From: Thermomicrobiales bacterium
Lineage (GTDB): Bacteria; Chloroflexota; Chloroflexia; Thermomicrobiales; UBA6265
Length of the DNA: 64,000 nucleotides
Direction: 5' to 3'
NCBI GenBank assembly: GCA_041390825.1
Contig: JAWKPF010000012.1
Location: 62,001 to 126,000 of the forward strand
A program made the position numbers and the translations under genes. The notes beneath the pieces are model-generated. The model worked only from the letters and a program-made list of their open reading frames with translations. It was not told the origin of the DNA and made no database searches. Shown here one piece after another: positions 8,418 through 17,017 of this stretch. Position 1 is the first letter of the stretch. Each line of letters begins with the position of its first letter.

Positions 8418-9713
8418 CTACTCGCCCGATTCCGGCAGATCGAGAAAGTCCTGAGCGATGTAGCCGGTGATGGACGGATCGTCGTCCAGCGAAACCGGCC
8501 ACCAAACATACTCCCCGTCATCCTCGGACGGTCCGGTGATCGTCACGGTTTGACCGAAGAACACCTGCGTGACGACTTCGCACTCAGTGCTCGCGCATGC
8601 GCGCATATTGACGCCGTCTGAATTGACGGACACCGAGTCGCCTTCTTGCGGTCCGCTTGGTGTGGCCGTGGCGCTGGGCGTCGATTTCGCGTCTGGAGTC
8701 CGCGTCGCGCCCGCAGACGGCGTGCCGCCTGCTGCCGGAGTCTCGTCGCCGGGTTCTGGAGTCACCTCTGTGCCGGTCACCTGAATCTCGCCCACACCGT
8801 CGCCCGATGGTGTCGGCTCACTCTCGGGGCTTGCGGGCTCGACCGACAGGCGAAGGAAGGAGAGTGGCCCATCGTTCTCCGGGCGAGGCGCTTCTTTCAC
8901 TCCGAGCGGAAAGAAAACGGCGTCATTGACTGCCAAATTGGTTTCTGTACCGGGCGCGGTGTCTGGTTGTGGACCGGGTGTTGCCCCGCGCGAGACCTGT
9001 ACCTTGCCACCCAACACCGTGAAGTCGAGCCCGCCCTGCTGCAGTGAGAGCATCGTCTGGTTCGATTCGGCAGGGAGCGGTTGGCCCTCATCGAGCGCCA
9101 ATTTGTCCACCACGACCCGAATCCCGTTTGCCGGCATCGAAGATGCCACGCCATCGCCCAGAACCTGGGGGGTCACACCAGTGAACGCCGCGGCATCGGG
9201 TTGCCCGTTGATATAGGTAACCCCGGGTGGGTGTTGATGCCCAGCCGGAAGCAGCACTACCGTCAAGAGCGAGACGGTCTCGGAACCGGCATTGCGGAAC
9301 GTCATCGGCGTCTGCGGCAAGTAAACCAGTTGGTCGCCAACGGTCATCTCGAATTCGGAGCCTACTGGCGCCAACTCCCCTGCGGTAGGAGTTCCTTCTG
9401 CAGGACGATCTCCGGCCAGCATGAGTTCGGCCGCGCCATTAACCTGGACCGTCAACGTTCCGCGTTCCACCACAACGATCTCCGGTCCAGGATGCGTGTG
9501 CAATGGGCTGCTGGCTTCGGGTTCGAGCGTGATGCGCAGCAAGCGCACGAACGCAGGCGCCACAGGATAGTCGCCCGCGTCGAGTGTCGCGTCGATCAGA
9601 ATGCCCGGATTTTCGCCTTCCTGTGCAGCCGAGGGATGGACTTGGTGACCGGCCAGGGAGATCGCCAGCAACAGTACGATGAGCGCAAGTCGGCGCAAGA
9701 GCCGAAATTGCAT
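8418..9713 (-). CDS. Secreted cupin-domain protein with C-terminal SH3b domain
   Basis: A 431-residue exported protein of unknown role. ATG 9713 is preceded by GGGAGGA at a good distance and begins a signal peptide (QFRLLRRLALIVLLLAISLAG, cleavage after SAA), so longer in-frame extensions are rejected. The first cupin fold carries the metal-binding HTHPGPE motif plus a distal GxxxxxP.TPMTF strand; a second cupin-like segment follows (VVDKLALDEGQPLP onward). A Pro/Thr/Ser-rich linker (TPEPGDETPAAGGTPSAG...) leads to a bacterial SH3 domain (VNMRACASTECEVVTQV ... GYIAQDFL), often a cell-wall-binding module. Neighbours are other exported proteins. Confidence 0.82.
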   Translation of the reverse strand: MQFRLLRRLALIVLLLAISLAGHQVHPSAAQEGENPGILIDATLDAGDYPVAPAFVRLLRITLEPEASSPLHTHPGPEIVVVERGTLTVQVNGAAELMLAGDRPAEGTPTAGELAPVGSEFEMTVGDQLVYLPQTPMTFRNAGSETVSLLTVVLLPAGHQHPPGVTYINGQPDAAAFTGVTPQVLGDGVASSMPANGIRVVVDKLALDEGQPLPAESNQTMLSLQQGGLDFTVLGGKVQVSRGATPGPQPDTAPGTETNLAVNDAVFFPLGVKEAPRPENDGPLSFLRLSVEPASPESEPTPSGDGVGEIQVTGTEVTPEPGDETPAAGGTPSAGATRTPDAKSTPSATATPSGPQEGDSVSVNSDGVNMRACASTECEVVTQVFFGQTVTITGPSEDDGEYVWWPVSLDDDPSITGYIAQDFLDLPESGE

Positions 9714-10317
9714 GATAGGAATCCTCCCAACATAAACACAGAACAGTGCGCGCCGGCTTCGCGCCACGGTCCGTTTGGGCAAGCAGCGCCGGCGTTCCAA
9801 ACGAACGAACCGCAACACTACCCTATTCCAGTTGAACGAAGCAGGGCCCCGATCGGTTTGCTGTGGAATTGCGTTCAATCGCTCCCGGACGTTGCCCAGA
9901 CTGGTTCTCCGACCGTGGTCGCTTATTGCAATACCGGGCGCATGCCGATAAGATGCTCGTGAGAGGTTCGGGCGCAGCATTGATCGGTTCCTGGCAATAG
10001 CGATTGGACAAGAGCCGCGCCTCCGTGCGTTGTGCACGAACACTCACAAGGTATCCTCTTGGTGCACGGAGGATGCAATCACCCGATTCGAGTAGTCAGG
10101 CGTCCGAAAGGGTGCCGCGATTGGTCGAATGGGACGAACTACGATGGTCGACGGTGCGGGAAGGCGGGGATAAGACGTAGCCGGAGGGCGTGAATGCGCC
10201 CAACGGCTCGTTGTGTTCTTGCGGCCCTTGCACCCGCGGACTCGGGAAACTGCAGTCCCGAACGCGAACGGAAGGTCGGAACGGATTTTGGCAAGGGGCT
10301 CGAAGCGTAGCCAGGGA
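9714..10317. other. Intergenic region between divergent surface-protein genes
   Basis: About 600 bp separating the leftward cupin/SH3 gene from the rightward modular LPXTG gene. No credible gene. It holds a rightward promoter candidate at 9926-9954 and otherwise nothing recognisable; a long leader for the LPXTG gene is implied. Confidence 0.6.
9926..9954 (+). promoter_or_regulatory. Sigma70-like promoter upstream of the modular LPXTG gene
   Basis: TTGCAA (9926-9931), 17-bp spacer, TAAGAT (9949-9954). The spacing is ideal and the boxes match well, but it would give a leader of about 360 nt before the likely start at 10318. Confidence 0.4.
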
Positions 10318-11424
10318 GTGCGCATCCGGGGCGCGGCGTTTGTCGTTCGCCGCGATGTTTTCCGGGTGCTCGCCGCTGCTTTGATCGTTCTGAGCACGCT
10401 TTTCTTCGCAAACCCGACACTCGCCGGGCTGGGCAACATCTCGTCAGCCACGCTTCAACTGAATCAGGACGGCGGTGACTCCGGCACCGGAACCGGGGGA
10501 GACGGTGATGCCACCGGAGGCGATGCCACGGGTGGCGATGCGACCGGGGGCGACGCCACCGGAGGCGATTCCGGCGGATCCTCTGGGGGCACTGTTGGTG
10601 GTGACGCGACGGGTGGCTCCACAACTGGCGGAAATGCCACCGGCGGAAACAGCACCGGCGGCAACGCTGGTACCGGCGGCAATGCCGTTGGAGGCGATGG
10701 AATAGGTGGTAACGCGAATGGCAGCGTTACCGGTGGAACGGCATCGTCCGGGAATGTCGTCGTCGCTGGCACGGCCACGCAAGGGGGCAGTGCCGTTGGT
10801 ATTGCGAGTAGCGGAAGTGCCACCACAGGCGCTGGCGGAACTGGGGGCGGAGCCGGATCGAGCTCAGGCGGAAGCTCCTCGAACGGCGGCAGCGCGGGTA
10901 CAGGCGGGGCGGCGTCGAGTGGTTCTGTCTTTGGGGATGGAAACACGGGTGGCTCGGCTTCGGCCGGGGACTTCCGTGCCGGTACTGCGGTCTCAATAGC
11001 GACAGGTACATCGAATACTGGCGGCGACGGCCATGGCGGCTCCGCGTTTGGCGGCGATTCCAACGGCGGCGCTGCGGTCGGGGGCGTCGCTTCTGGCGGG
11101 GCGGCGGTCGGTGGCGCTGCCACGAGCGGTTCCACGATCGGCGGAGGCAATGTCGGTGGGCAAGCTGGCCAGGCAACTGGCGGGCTCGGTATCGCTGGCA
11201 GCGCCAACGCTGGCTCTGGCGGCACGGCCAATGCCGGTGACGGAACCGGCGGCTCCGGCGGAAATGGCGGCAGCCCTGGTCTGGCGACCATCGCGGTCGG
11301 CGGCATGGTCTCGACCGGTGACGATGGCGACACCTCTGAATATGAATCGAGTACCGCAAGGGCAGCTCTGCCAATGCCGAATCTACCGCTGGATCGGGCG
11401 GAAACGCCTCGGCGGGTACGGTAA
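10318..11424 (+). CDS. Fragment 1 of the modular LPXTG protein (signal peptide and module 0)
   Basis: Frame-1 piece with the signal peptide and the first Gly-rich module; the open frame extends up to a GTG at 10213. The last 20 or so codons (RAALPMPNLPLDRAETPRRVR) are out-of-frame translation after the first frameshift near 11355. In this module the positions equivalent to the paired cysteines are Gly (10813) and Ser (10918), with the same 35-codon spacing. Confidence 0.7.
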   Translation: MRIRGAAFVVRRDVFRVLAAALIVLSTLFFANPTLAGLGNISSATLQLNQDGGDSGTGTGGDGDATGGDATGGDATGGDATGGDSGGSSGGTVGGDATGGSTTGGNATGGNSTGGNAGTGGNAVGGDGIGGNANGSVTGGTASSGNVVVAGTATQGGSAVGIASSGSATTGAGGTGGGAGSSSGGSSSNGGSAGTGGAASSGSVFGDGNTGGSASAGDFRAGTAVSIATGTSNTGGDGHGGSAFGGDSNGGAAVGGVASGGAAVGGAATSGSTIGGGNVGGQAGQATGGLGIAGSANAGSGGTANAGDGTGGSGGNGGSPGLATIAVGGMVSTGDDGDTSEYESSTARAALPMPNLPLDRAETPRRVR

Positions 11425-11474
11425 CACCTGCGATCGCAGGACAGGGTGGTTCCGGGGGCGACGGCGGCAGCGCA

Positions 11475-12518
11475 GTGGGCGGCAATGCTTCTGCGACTGG
11501 TGGCGGCGCCAATGCTGGCAGCGGTACCGGCGGTGATGGGACCGCGGGAAGCGGTGGAGACGCATCAGGCGACACCGTTGGCGCAGATGCTGTCGGCGGA
11601 AATGCCACTGCGGGAAATGGCGCCGGAGGCGACGCGCTTGCCGGTGATGGCGCGGATGGCGGAAGCGCCACCGGCGGCGATGGTACCGGTGGCGATGGCG
11701 CAACGACGGTCCAGGGCGACTGGGTCCAAAGCGGCGGCGCATCCAATGCGGGTGGCACGGTCGCGGATGGCGGAAGTGTCTACACGTGGACCGATAGTTG
11801 CGATTCCGCTGGCGGCCAGGGCGGCGATGGCGGCTCTGGTGGCACGGCAACCGGCGGATCGGTTACCGATGGCGGAGCAGGAGGCGCGGGTGGCGCTGCC
11901 TCTTGCGGCGCAACCTACAACGAGGCAAATCATGGCGGCAGCGCCACGCACGGAAACACCACCGGTGGAGATGCCACTTCGACGATCGAGGTTGCTGGCA
12001 ACACTGGCGGATCGGCCACGGGCGGTTCGGCGCAAGGCGGCGCCTCGAATGGCGGGAATGCCACCGGCGGCGCAGGTTCGGGCGGCGACGCGGTTGCCGG
12101 AGCCACCACCAGCGGTATCGATGGCGGTGTCAATCGAGGCGGTGACGGCGGCGACGGGACCGGCGGTCTTGGACTCGGCGGAACGGGAACCGGTGGATCA
12201 GGTGGAACCGCGACCGGCGGGGCTGCCTCGGCCGGCGCCGGAGGCGCTGGCGGAGCCGGTGGTTCGGCAGGAACCGGTATTTCTGGCGATGCCATTGCCG
12301 GAGATGGTGGTGATGCCGTTTCCAGCGCAATTGGCTCCTGGGGCGGTGATGCCTCGGCGACCGCGACCGGCGGCGATGGCGGTTCTGCGACGTCCGGCGC
12401 AGTCGATCCGGGAGATGGTGGCGCTGGTGGCGCGGGTGAGCCGGTGGAAACGCCGGAGCAGGGGCTGCCTCGGCAAATGGCGGCGTTGGCACTGGCGGCA
12501 ACGGCATCGGCGGAGTAG
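11475..12518 (+). CDS. Fragment 2 of the modular LPXTG protein (module 1)
   Basis: Frame-3 piece, open from about 11346, carrying module 1 with cysteines at 11799 and 11904. The listed start is only the first internal initiator. The tail after about 12438 is out of frame: inserting one G turns GGAGEPVETP into GGAGGNAGAG and continues the repeat. Confidence 0.65.
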   Translation: MGGNASATGGGANAGSGTGGDGTAGSGGDASGDTVGADAVGGNATAGNGAGGDALAGDGADGGSATGGDGTGGDGATTVQGDWVQSGGASNAGGTVADGGSVYTWTDSCDSAGGQGGDGGSGGTATGGSVTDGGAGGAGGAASCGATYNEANHGGSATHGNTTGGDATSTIEVAGNTGGSATGGSAQGGASNGGNATGGAGSGGDAVAGATTSGIDGGVNRGGDGGDGTGGLGLGGTGTGGSGGTATGGAASAGAGGAGGAGGSAGTGISGDAIAGDGGDAVSSAIGSWGGDASATATGGDGGSATSGAVDPGDGGAGGAGEPVETPEQGLPRQMAALALAATASAE

Positions 12519-12524
12519 GCACCG

Positions 12525-13205
12525 GTGGTGATGGCGGCGACGCAATCGGACTCGACATATGGTGGTCTGACTACCGGTGGTGACGCCACTGGCGGCAACG
12601 GCACCGGCGGCACTGCCACGGCCAGCGACGCTCAGAATGGCGGCGCCGCAACCGGTGGAAACGCCACGGCAGGTTCGGCAAGCACAACAGTCGGACCGGG
12701 ACAAAATGAAACCCCCACTGTCCAGGGAGGCGATGCGGTCGCGGGCTACGCGCAAGGCGGCGATGTCATCTCGATCGTCGATGGCTGCCAGGCCGAAGGT
12801 GGAGCTGGCGGAAACGGCGGCGGTGGCGGGACCGCTCAGGGCGGATCGTTCGCGACAGGTGGCGCTGGCGGAGCCGGCGGCGGGGCTTCCTGTGAAGCGA
12901 CTGACGGCGGAAGCAACGGCACAGCAGATGTCGGCGCAACCCATGGAGATGTCACTGGTGGGTCGTCGACCAGTGAGACGACCGTTGGCGCCAGCATCGG
13001 TGGAGACGCAACCGGCGGCAACGCGACTGCTGGCGACTCGAACGGTGGGGATGCCACCGGCGGCGCTGGATCAGGCGGAGCGGCCGCATCTGGCGATACG
13101 CAGGGCGGAAACACGTCCGGTGGTAACAACCAGGGTGGCCGCGGCGGTGATGGAACCGGAGGAACTGGCTCAGGCGGCGCTGGCGCCGGTGGGTCTGGTG
13201 GGTAA
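12525..13205 (+). CDS. Fragment 3 of the modular LPXTG protein (module 2)
   Basis: Frame-3 piece with module 2 (cysteines at 12786 and 12891). Its first ten codons, before about 12555, are out of frame with the repeat; the correct reading there is frame 2. It ends at a TAA at 13203 inside a GGSGG run. Confidence 0.6.
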   Translation: MVMAATQSDSTYGGLTTGGDATGGNGTGGTATASDAQNGGAATGGNATAGSASTTVGPGQNETPTVQGGDAVAGYAQGGDVISIVDGCQAEGGAGGNGGGGGTAQGGSFATGGAGGAGGGASCEATDGGSNGTADVGATHGDVTGGSSTSETTVGASIGGDATGGNATAGDSNGGDATGGAGSGGAAASGDTQGGNTSGGNNQGGRGGDGTGGTGSGGAGAGGSGG

Positions 13206-13361
13206 CGCTGGTCTGTCGAGACGCGACGCCTGGCGGCTTGGGCAGCAGGCGGATCAGGCGGCGAGGGCGGCGACGCATGGAGCGGCGATGCTTTCGGCGG
13301 AAACGGCGGAGATGCTGACGCATCGGCCTCCGCGAGCGGTGGTTATGCCGTTTCCAATGCT

Positions 13362-13676
13362 GTGGCATCCGGTGGCAACGGTGGAAGTGCATCATCCGGC
13401 GCGGCCAACGCTGCGAACGGGTCGGCAGGCGCCACCGGCGGGGCTGGTGGTGACGCGACGACCGGGAATGCGGCTGCAAATGGCGGCTCCGGCACTGGCG
13501 GCGACGGATCCGGAGGCCGGTATCGGCAGCAGGCACGAAGATCGGCGACACCACCGGCGGCGCGACCAAGGGCGGCAACGCTGTGGCCGGCGACGGTACC
13601 GGCGGTGCGGCCACCGCTGGCCAAACTGGCCTGGGTGGCGACGCTACCGGAGGGAACGCCACTGGCGGCGCAGTGA
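13362..13676 (+). CDS. Fragment 4 of the modular LPXTG protein (end of module 2)
   Basis: Frame-3 stretch, open from 13206, encoding repeat sequence such as SGGNGGSASSGAANAANG up to about 13518. The remainder (RYRQQARRSATPP...) is out of frame, and the repeat continues in frame 2. Unlikely to be a gene on its own. Confidence 0.4.
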   Translation: MASGGNGGSASSGAANAANGSAGATGGAGGDATTGNAAANGGSGTGGDGSGGRYRQQARRSATPPAARPRAATLWPATVPAVRPPLAKLAWVATLPEGTPLAAQ

Positions 13677-16633
13677 CCAATGACATAACAACAGCAGTTC
13701 TCGTCGGCGGCGACGCGACCGGTGGCAGCGCGATCCAGGGTGACATGCTCGTCCTGACGAACGGCTGCTCGGCGACCGGCGGAGCCGGCGCGGATGGCGG
13801 TATCGGCGGCGACGCCCAATCTGGCGGGTCTGCCAACGGCGGAGCCGGTGGAAGCGGTGGCGCGGCCAACTGCGGCGAAACTGGCGGCGGTGGGTACACG
13901 GCTGGAACGGCTACACATGACGCGGTTTCGGCTGGCACGGCATCCTCCGCCACTGATGTCGACGGGAGCACCGGTGGCAATGCAACTGGTGGTTCCGCGA
14001 CAGCTGGCAATGCATCTGGCGGCAGCGCGACTGGCGGAGCCGGCAGCGGTGGGAGCGCTTCGAGCGGAGCGACCACCGGTGGTGACGTCAGTGGCGGCGG
14101 CAATATCGGAGGTGCGGGCGGTTCTGGCACGGGCGGCTCGGGAACCGGTGGCGCCGGTACAGGCGGGGATGGCGGCACGGCTACCTCAGGTGATGCGACC
14201 GGTGGCTCCGGAGGTGCTGGTGGATCTGGTGGCGACGGTGGCGACGCGGTTTCTGGCGAAGCCACTGCCGGCGACGGAGGCGATGCCACGGCCGATGCGG
14301 CGGTAATCGAGCTCGATCCAAATGCGGACGCAGCTGGCGGCAGCGGTGGCAATGCGACTACCGGAACTGCCACTGGTGGACAAGCAGGAACCGCGGGAGC
14401 TGGCGGCGCCGGGGCGGAAGCCAGTAGCGGCGATGCTTCCGCTGGTGGCGGAGTTGGCACGGGCGCAAACGGCGCTGGTGGGTATGGCACTGGCGGCAAC
14501 GGTGGCAATGCCACTGGCAACACAGCTGGCGGCGAGACGATCGGCGGCGATGTCACCGCGGGCGACGGAGTTGGAGGAATCGCGACGGGCGGCAACGCTT
14601 CGGATGCCGGTTCTGCCAGCGGCGGAGTCGCCACCGGACGCAATGTCACTGTCGATATCACAGGTGGTACGGCAACGACAGGCAATGTCATCGGGGGCAC
14701 TGCCTCCACCGGCAACATTGCTCCGGGCGATCTGCTGTCGACGTTGGTCGAACAGGAAGTCCTGACCCCAGGACAAGCTATCGCGTTGGGCATCTTGGTT
14801 GGCGGCGATACGCTGGCGGTCGTTTCGGTCACGGATGGCTGCGCGGTAACTGGAGGCGCCGGCGGCGCGGCCGGATCGGGCGGCAATGCGGATACAGGTG
14901 GCACTGCCAGTGGTGGCACAGGAGGCGCCGGTGGCGGGTCAGGTTGTGGAGACACGACCGGCGGCGGGGAGAGTGCCGGGGATGCGGCCATCGGTCCGGT
15001 GAGCTCTGGTGACGCCACTGTAAGTTCAACGGTCGGATCGAGCACCGGAGGCGATGCCGCCGGCGGCAATGGATACGCAGGCAGCTCGAATGCTGGATCT
15101 GCGACCGGAGGCGCGGGAAGCGGTGGGACAGCGACAGGCGGTTCCACCACCGGCGGAAACGCCACAGGCGGCGGCAACCTCGGTGGCGATGGTGGTACAG
15201 GCCAAGGTGGCGCGGGTACCGGCGGCGCGGGAACGGGCGGAACCGGTGGCACAGCAGCGAGTGGTTCCGCGGACGCTGGAAACGGTGGCGCCGGCGGCGA
15301 CGCTGGCGACGGTGGAGACGGCGTCTCTGGCGATGCGCTCGGTCACGATGGCGCGGATGCCGATTCGGATGCGGCCACCTCTCCTGGCAACGGCAACATC
15401 GATCGATCGGTCGAAGGGGGCGACGGCACGTCCTCCAACTCCGGCAATGGCACTGGCGGCAACGGCGGTTCTGGTGGCACGGGAGGCAATGGCGCGCCAG
15501 CAACGACAGGGAATGCCAACGCCAACGCGGGTGACGGGACCGGCGCCGATGGGACCGCCGGATCCGGCGACGCTGGCGACGGTGGTGAAGCGACCGGGGA
15601 GGTCACCGGCGGCGCTACGACGGGCGAGATCGTTCACGGTGGTGACGGTACTGGCGGTCCGGCCACAGGAGGCAACGCCGCCGAGGGTGGAGATGCGAAT
15701 GGCGGAGCCGGCACGGCTGGCAACGCCGAGACGACCATTCTGGGTGGAACTGCTACCAGTAGCGATACGGATCTTTCCGATTTCATTCTCGAAAGCGGCT
15801 CAGTCGTTTCCCTGGCGACTGGATGTACGACGACCAATTCGAATGGCGGAGACGCCGGCGACGGTGGCGAGGCCAGCACGGGCTCCAGCGCGAATGGCGG
15901 AAACGGCGGCTCGGTTGGCTTGAGCAACTGCGGCGCTGTCGATGGAGACACGAATACCGGTGGCTCGGCGGAACTCGAAGGTGTCTCCGGCGGTGACGCT
16001 TCCTCGGTCACGGATGCCACTGGTTCGGCTGGCGGCGACGGAACTGGCGCGGACGCTGGTTCGTCTGACGGTCAGGCAGATTCCAACGGCGGCGACGCGA
16101 CCGGTGGCAACGGATCTGGTGGAAACGCCTCTGGTGGCGATGTGACTGGTCAGAGTGTCACCGGTGGCGGAAACGCTGCTGGTGATGGCGGCGACGCAAC
16201 CGGCGCCGACGCAGCCGGCGGAGCCGGTGCCGGAGGCGATGGTGGCACGGCCATTGGCGGTGATGCTTCCGGTGGCGACGGTGGAGCAGGCGGTGATGGC
16301 GGCAATGGTGGAGACGGTGTTTCCGGGGATGCCGGAATTCTTCCACCGACCCCGACACCGATCCCAACTGTGAATCCGACCCCGCCGGTCGAGCCGACAC
16401 CGGGTGACATTTCGACTCCGACCAATGACGAGGTCATCGGTTCGATCAAGGCACTGCCCTCGACTGGCACGGATGCCGGACAGGGCGCTTCGACCATGCG
16501 AATCCTCTTGCTCATCCTCATGGCGGCGACCACCGCAGGTGTCATCGCGGTCATGCTTCACGTGCGCCGCGAGCACGACGAGCGGGCGCGACGGTCCCGT
16601 GTCCGCGTGCGAACCGGAAGGGGCCAGCGATGA
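13583..16633 (+). CDS. Fragment 5 of the modular LPXTG protein (modules 3-5 and sorting signal)
   Basis: Intact 1016-codon frame with modules 3, 4 and 5, whose cysteine pairs are at 13766/13871, 14840/14945 and 15824/15929 (35 codons apart each time). The Gly-rich region ends at about 16335, followed by a Pro-rich spacer, LPSTG, the helix ILLLILMAATTAGVIAVML and the basic tail RREHDERARRSRVR. If the upstream breaks are real, this fragment lacks a signal peptide and cannot be exported. Confidence 0.75.
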   Translation: MAGDGTGGAATAGQTGLGGDATGGNATGGAVTNDITTAVLVGGDATGGSAIQGDMLVLTNGCSATGGAGADGGIGGDAQSGGSANGGAGGSGGAANCGETGGGGYTAGTATHDAVSAGTASSATDVDGSTGGNATGGSATAGNASGGSATGGAGSGGSASSGATTGGDVSGGGNIGGAGGSGTGGSGTGGAGTGGDGGTATSGDATGGSGGAGGSGGDGGDAVSGEATAGDGGDATADAAVIELDPNADAAGGSGGNATTGTATGGQAGTAGAGGAGAEASSGDASAGGGVGTGANGAGGYGTGGNGGNATGNTAGGETIGGDVTAGDGVGGIATGGNASDAGSASGGVATGRNVTVDITGGTATTGNVIGGTASTGNIAPGDLLSTLVEQEVLTPGQAIALGILVGGDTLAVVSVTDGCAVTGGAGGAAGSGGNADTGGTASGGTGGAGGGSGCGDTTGGGESAGDAAIGPVSSGDATVSSTVGSSTGGDAAGGNGYAGSSNAGSATGGAGSGGTATGGSTTGGNATGGGNLGGDGGTGQGGAGTGGAGTGGTGGTAASGSADAGNGGAGGDAGDGGDGVSGDALGHDGADADSDAATSPGNGNIDRSVEGGDGTSSNSGNGTGGNGGSGGTGGNGAPATTGNANANAGDGTGADGTAGSGDAGDGGEATGEVTGGATTGEIVHGGDGTGGPATGGNAAEGGDANGGAGTAGNAETTILGGTATSSDTDLSDFILESGSVVSLATGCTTTNSNGGDAGDGGEASTGSSANGGNGGSVGLSNCGAVDGDTNTGGSAELEGVSGGDASSVTDATGSAGGDGTGADAGSSDGQADSNGGDATGGNGSGGNASGGDVTGQSVTGGGNAAGDGGDATGADAAGGAGAGGDGGTAIGGDASGGDGGAGGDGGNGGDGVSGDAGILPPTPTPIPTVNPTPPVEPTPGDISTPTNDEVIGSIKALPSTGTDAGQGASTMRILLLILMAATTAGVIAVMLHVRREHDERARRSRVRVRTGRGQR

Positions 16634-16638
16634 AAGGC

Positions 16639-16667
16639 TTGTTTGCACTTTTCCCCGCTGGTAGGAT
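16639..16667 (+). promoter_or_regulatory. Sigma70-like promoter for the second LPXTG gene
   Basis: TTGTTT (16639-16644), 17-bp spacer, TAGGAT (16662-16667), just after the modular gene's stop. Gives a leader of roughly 130 nt to ATG 16806. Confidence 0.45.
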
Positions 16668-17017
16668 GGACGTGGGGAGGGCAGCGTTCGCTTCCCGATC
16701 GCTCCGAGGAAGCGCGTGCTCCTCGACGCTGTTATCGACTTGGGAGTGTTCCGCACTCAGCACGGCGAAACTGGGCACCCACCCGGGCGCCGGGAAATCG
16801 TTCACATGATGAGCCGATCGAACACATTGCGCTGGCTTGGCGTGCTTCTCCTTGATCCCCGGTCCTGAGTTCGGGCTGGGCGGCCACGGCAATCGCTCAG
16901 GAGTCGGACGGCACACCTGTTCCTGCGCCAACGGCAACCGTCGAGGGCGTCGTCTCGATCGGCGATGAGTCCAGCACGGGAATCTCTGAGGAACCGGTCG
17001 TCACCGAAGAACCGAGT

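Larger units (their letters stand above)
10450..16335 (+). repeat. Six tandem ~328-codon modules with a fixed Cys-X34-Cys pair
   Basis: First-cysteine codons (or equivalents) are at 10813 (Gly), 11799, 12786, 13766, 14840 and 15824; intervals are 986, 987, 980, 1074 and 984 bp. Second-position codons are exactly 105 bp later in all six. Modules share a hydrophobic lead-in (VYTWTDSC, VISIVDGC, LVLTNGC, VVSVTDGC, VSLATGC) and a GGAGGAASC-like second site. Confidence 0.8.
10318..16633 (+). pseudogene. Giant Gly-rich six-module LPXTG surface protein, broken by frameshifts
   Basis: Read across its frameshifts this is one gene of about 2,100 codons. Order: signal peptide (VVRRDVFRVLAAALIVLS...LAG), six tandem Gly-rich modules of about 328 residues, a Pro/Thr linker (PPTPTPIPTVNPTPP), then LPSTG (16454-16468), a membrane helix and an Arg-rich tail, the classic sortase sorting signal. 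Frame changes: frame 1 to 3 between 11346 and 11361; 3 to 2 at about 12438, where one added G restores a perfect Gly-rich reading; 2 to 3 at about 12550; an in-frame TAA at 13203 in a scrambled 13200-13241 stretch; 3 to 2 at about 13518. From there the frame is open to the stop. Coding character is perfect between the breaks, so errors or very recent mutations are likely. GTG 10318 is the best start but has no good ribosome binding site. Role unknown; presumably a covalently wall-anchored fibre. Confidence 0.8.

Noticed and set aside
10464..11333. Pro-rich minus-strand frame
   Set aside because: Same antisense effect of the Gly-rich gene.
11346..13530. Programmed ribosomal frameshifting in the LPXTG gene
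   Set aside because: No slippery heptamer or downstream pseudoknot was seen at the breaks, the shifts go in both directions and there are too many.
12952..15252. Long Pro/Ala-rich reading frame on the minus strand
   Set aside because: It is the reverse of the Gly/Ala repeat codons (GGC/GCC); no ribosome binding site, signal peptide or family motif.
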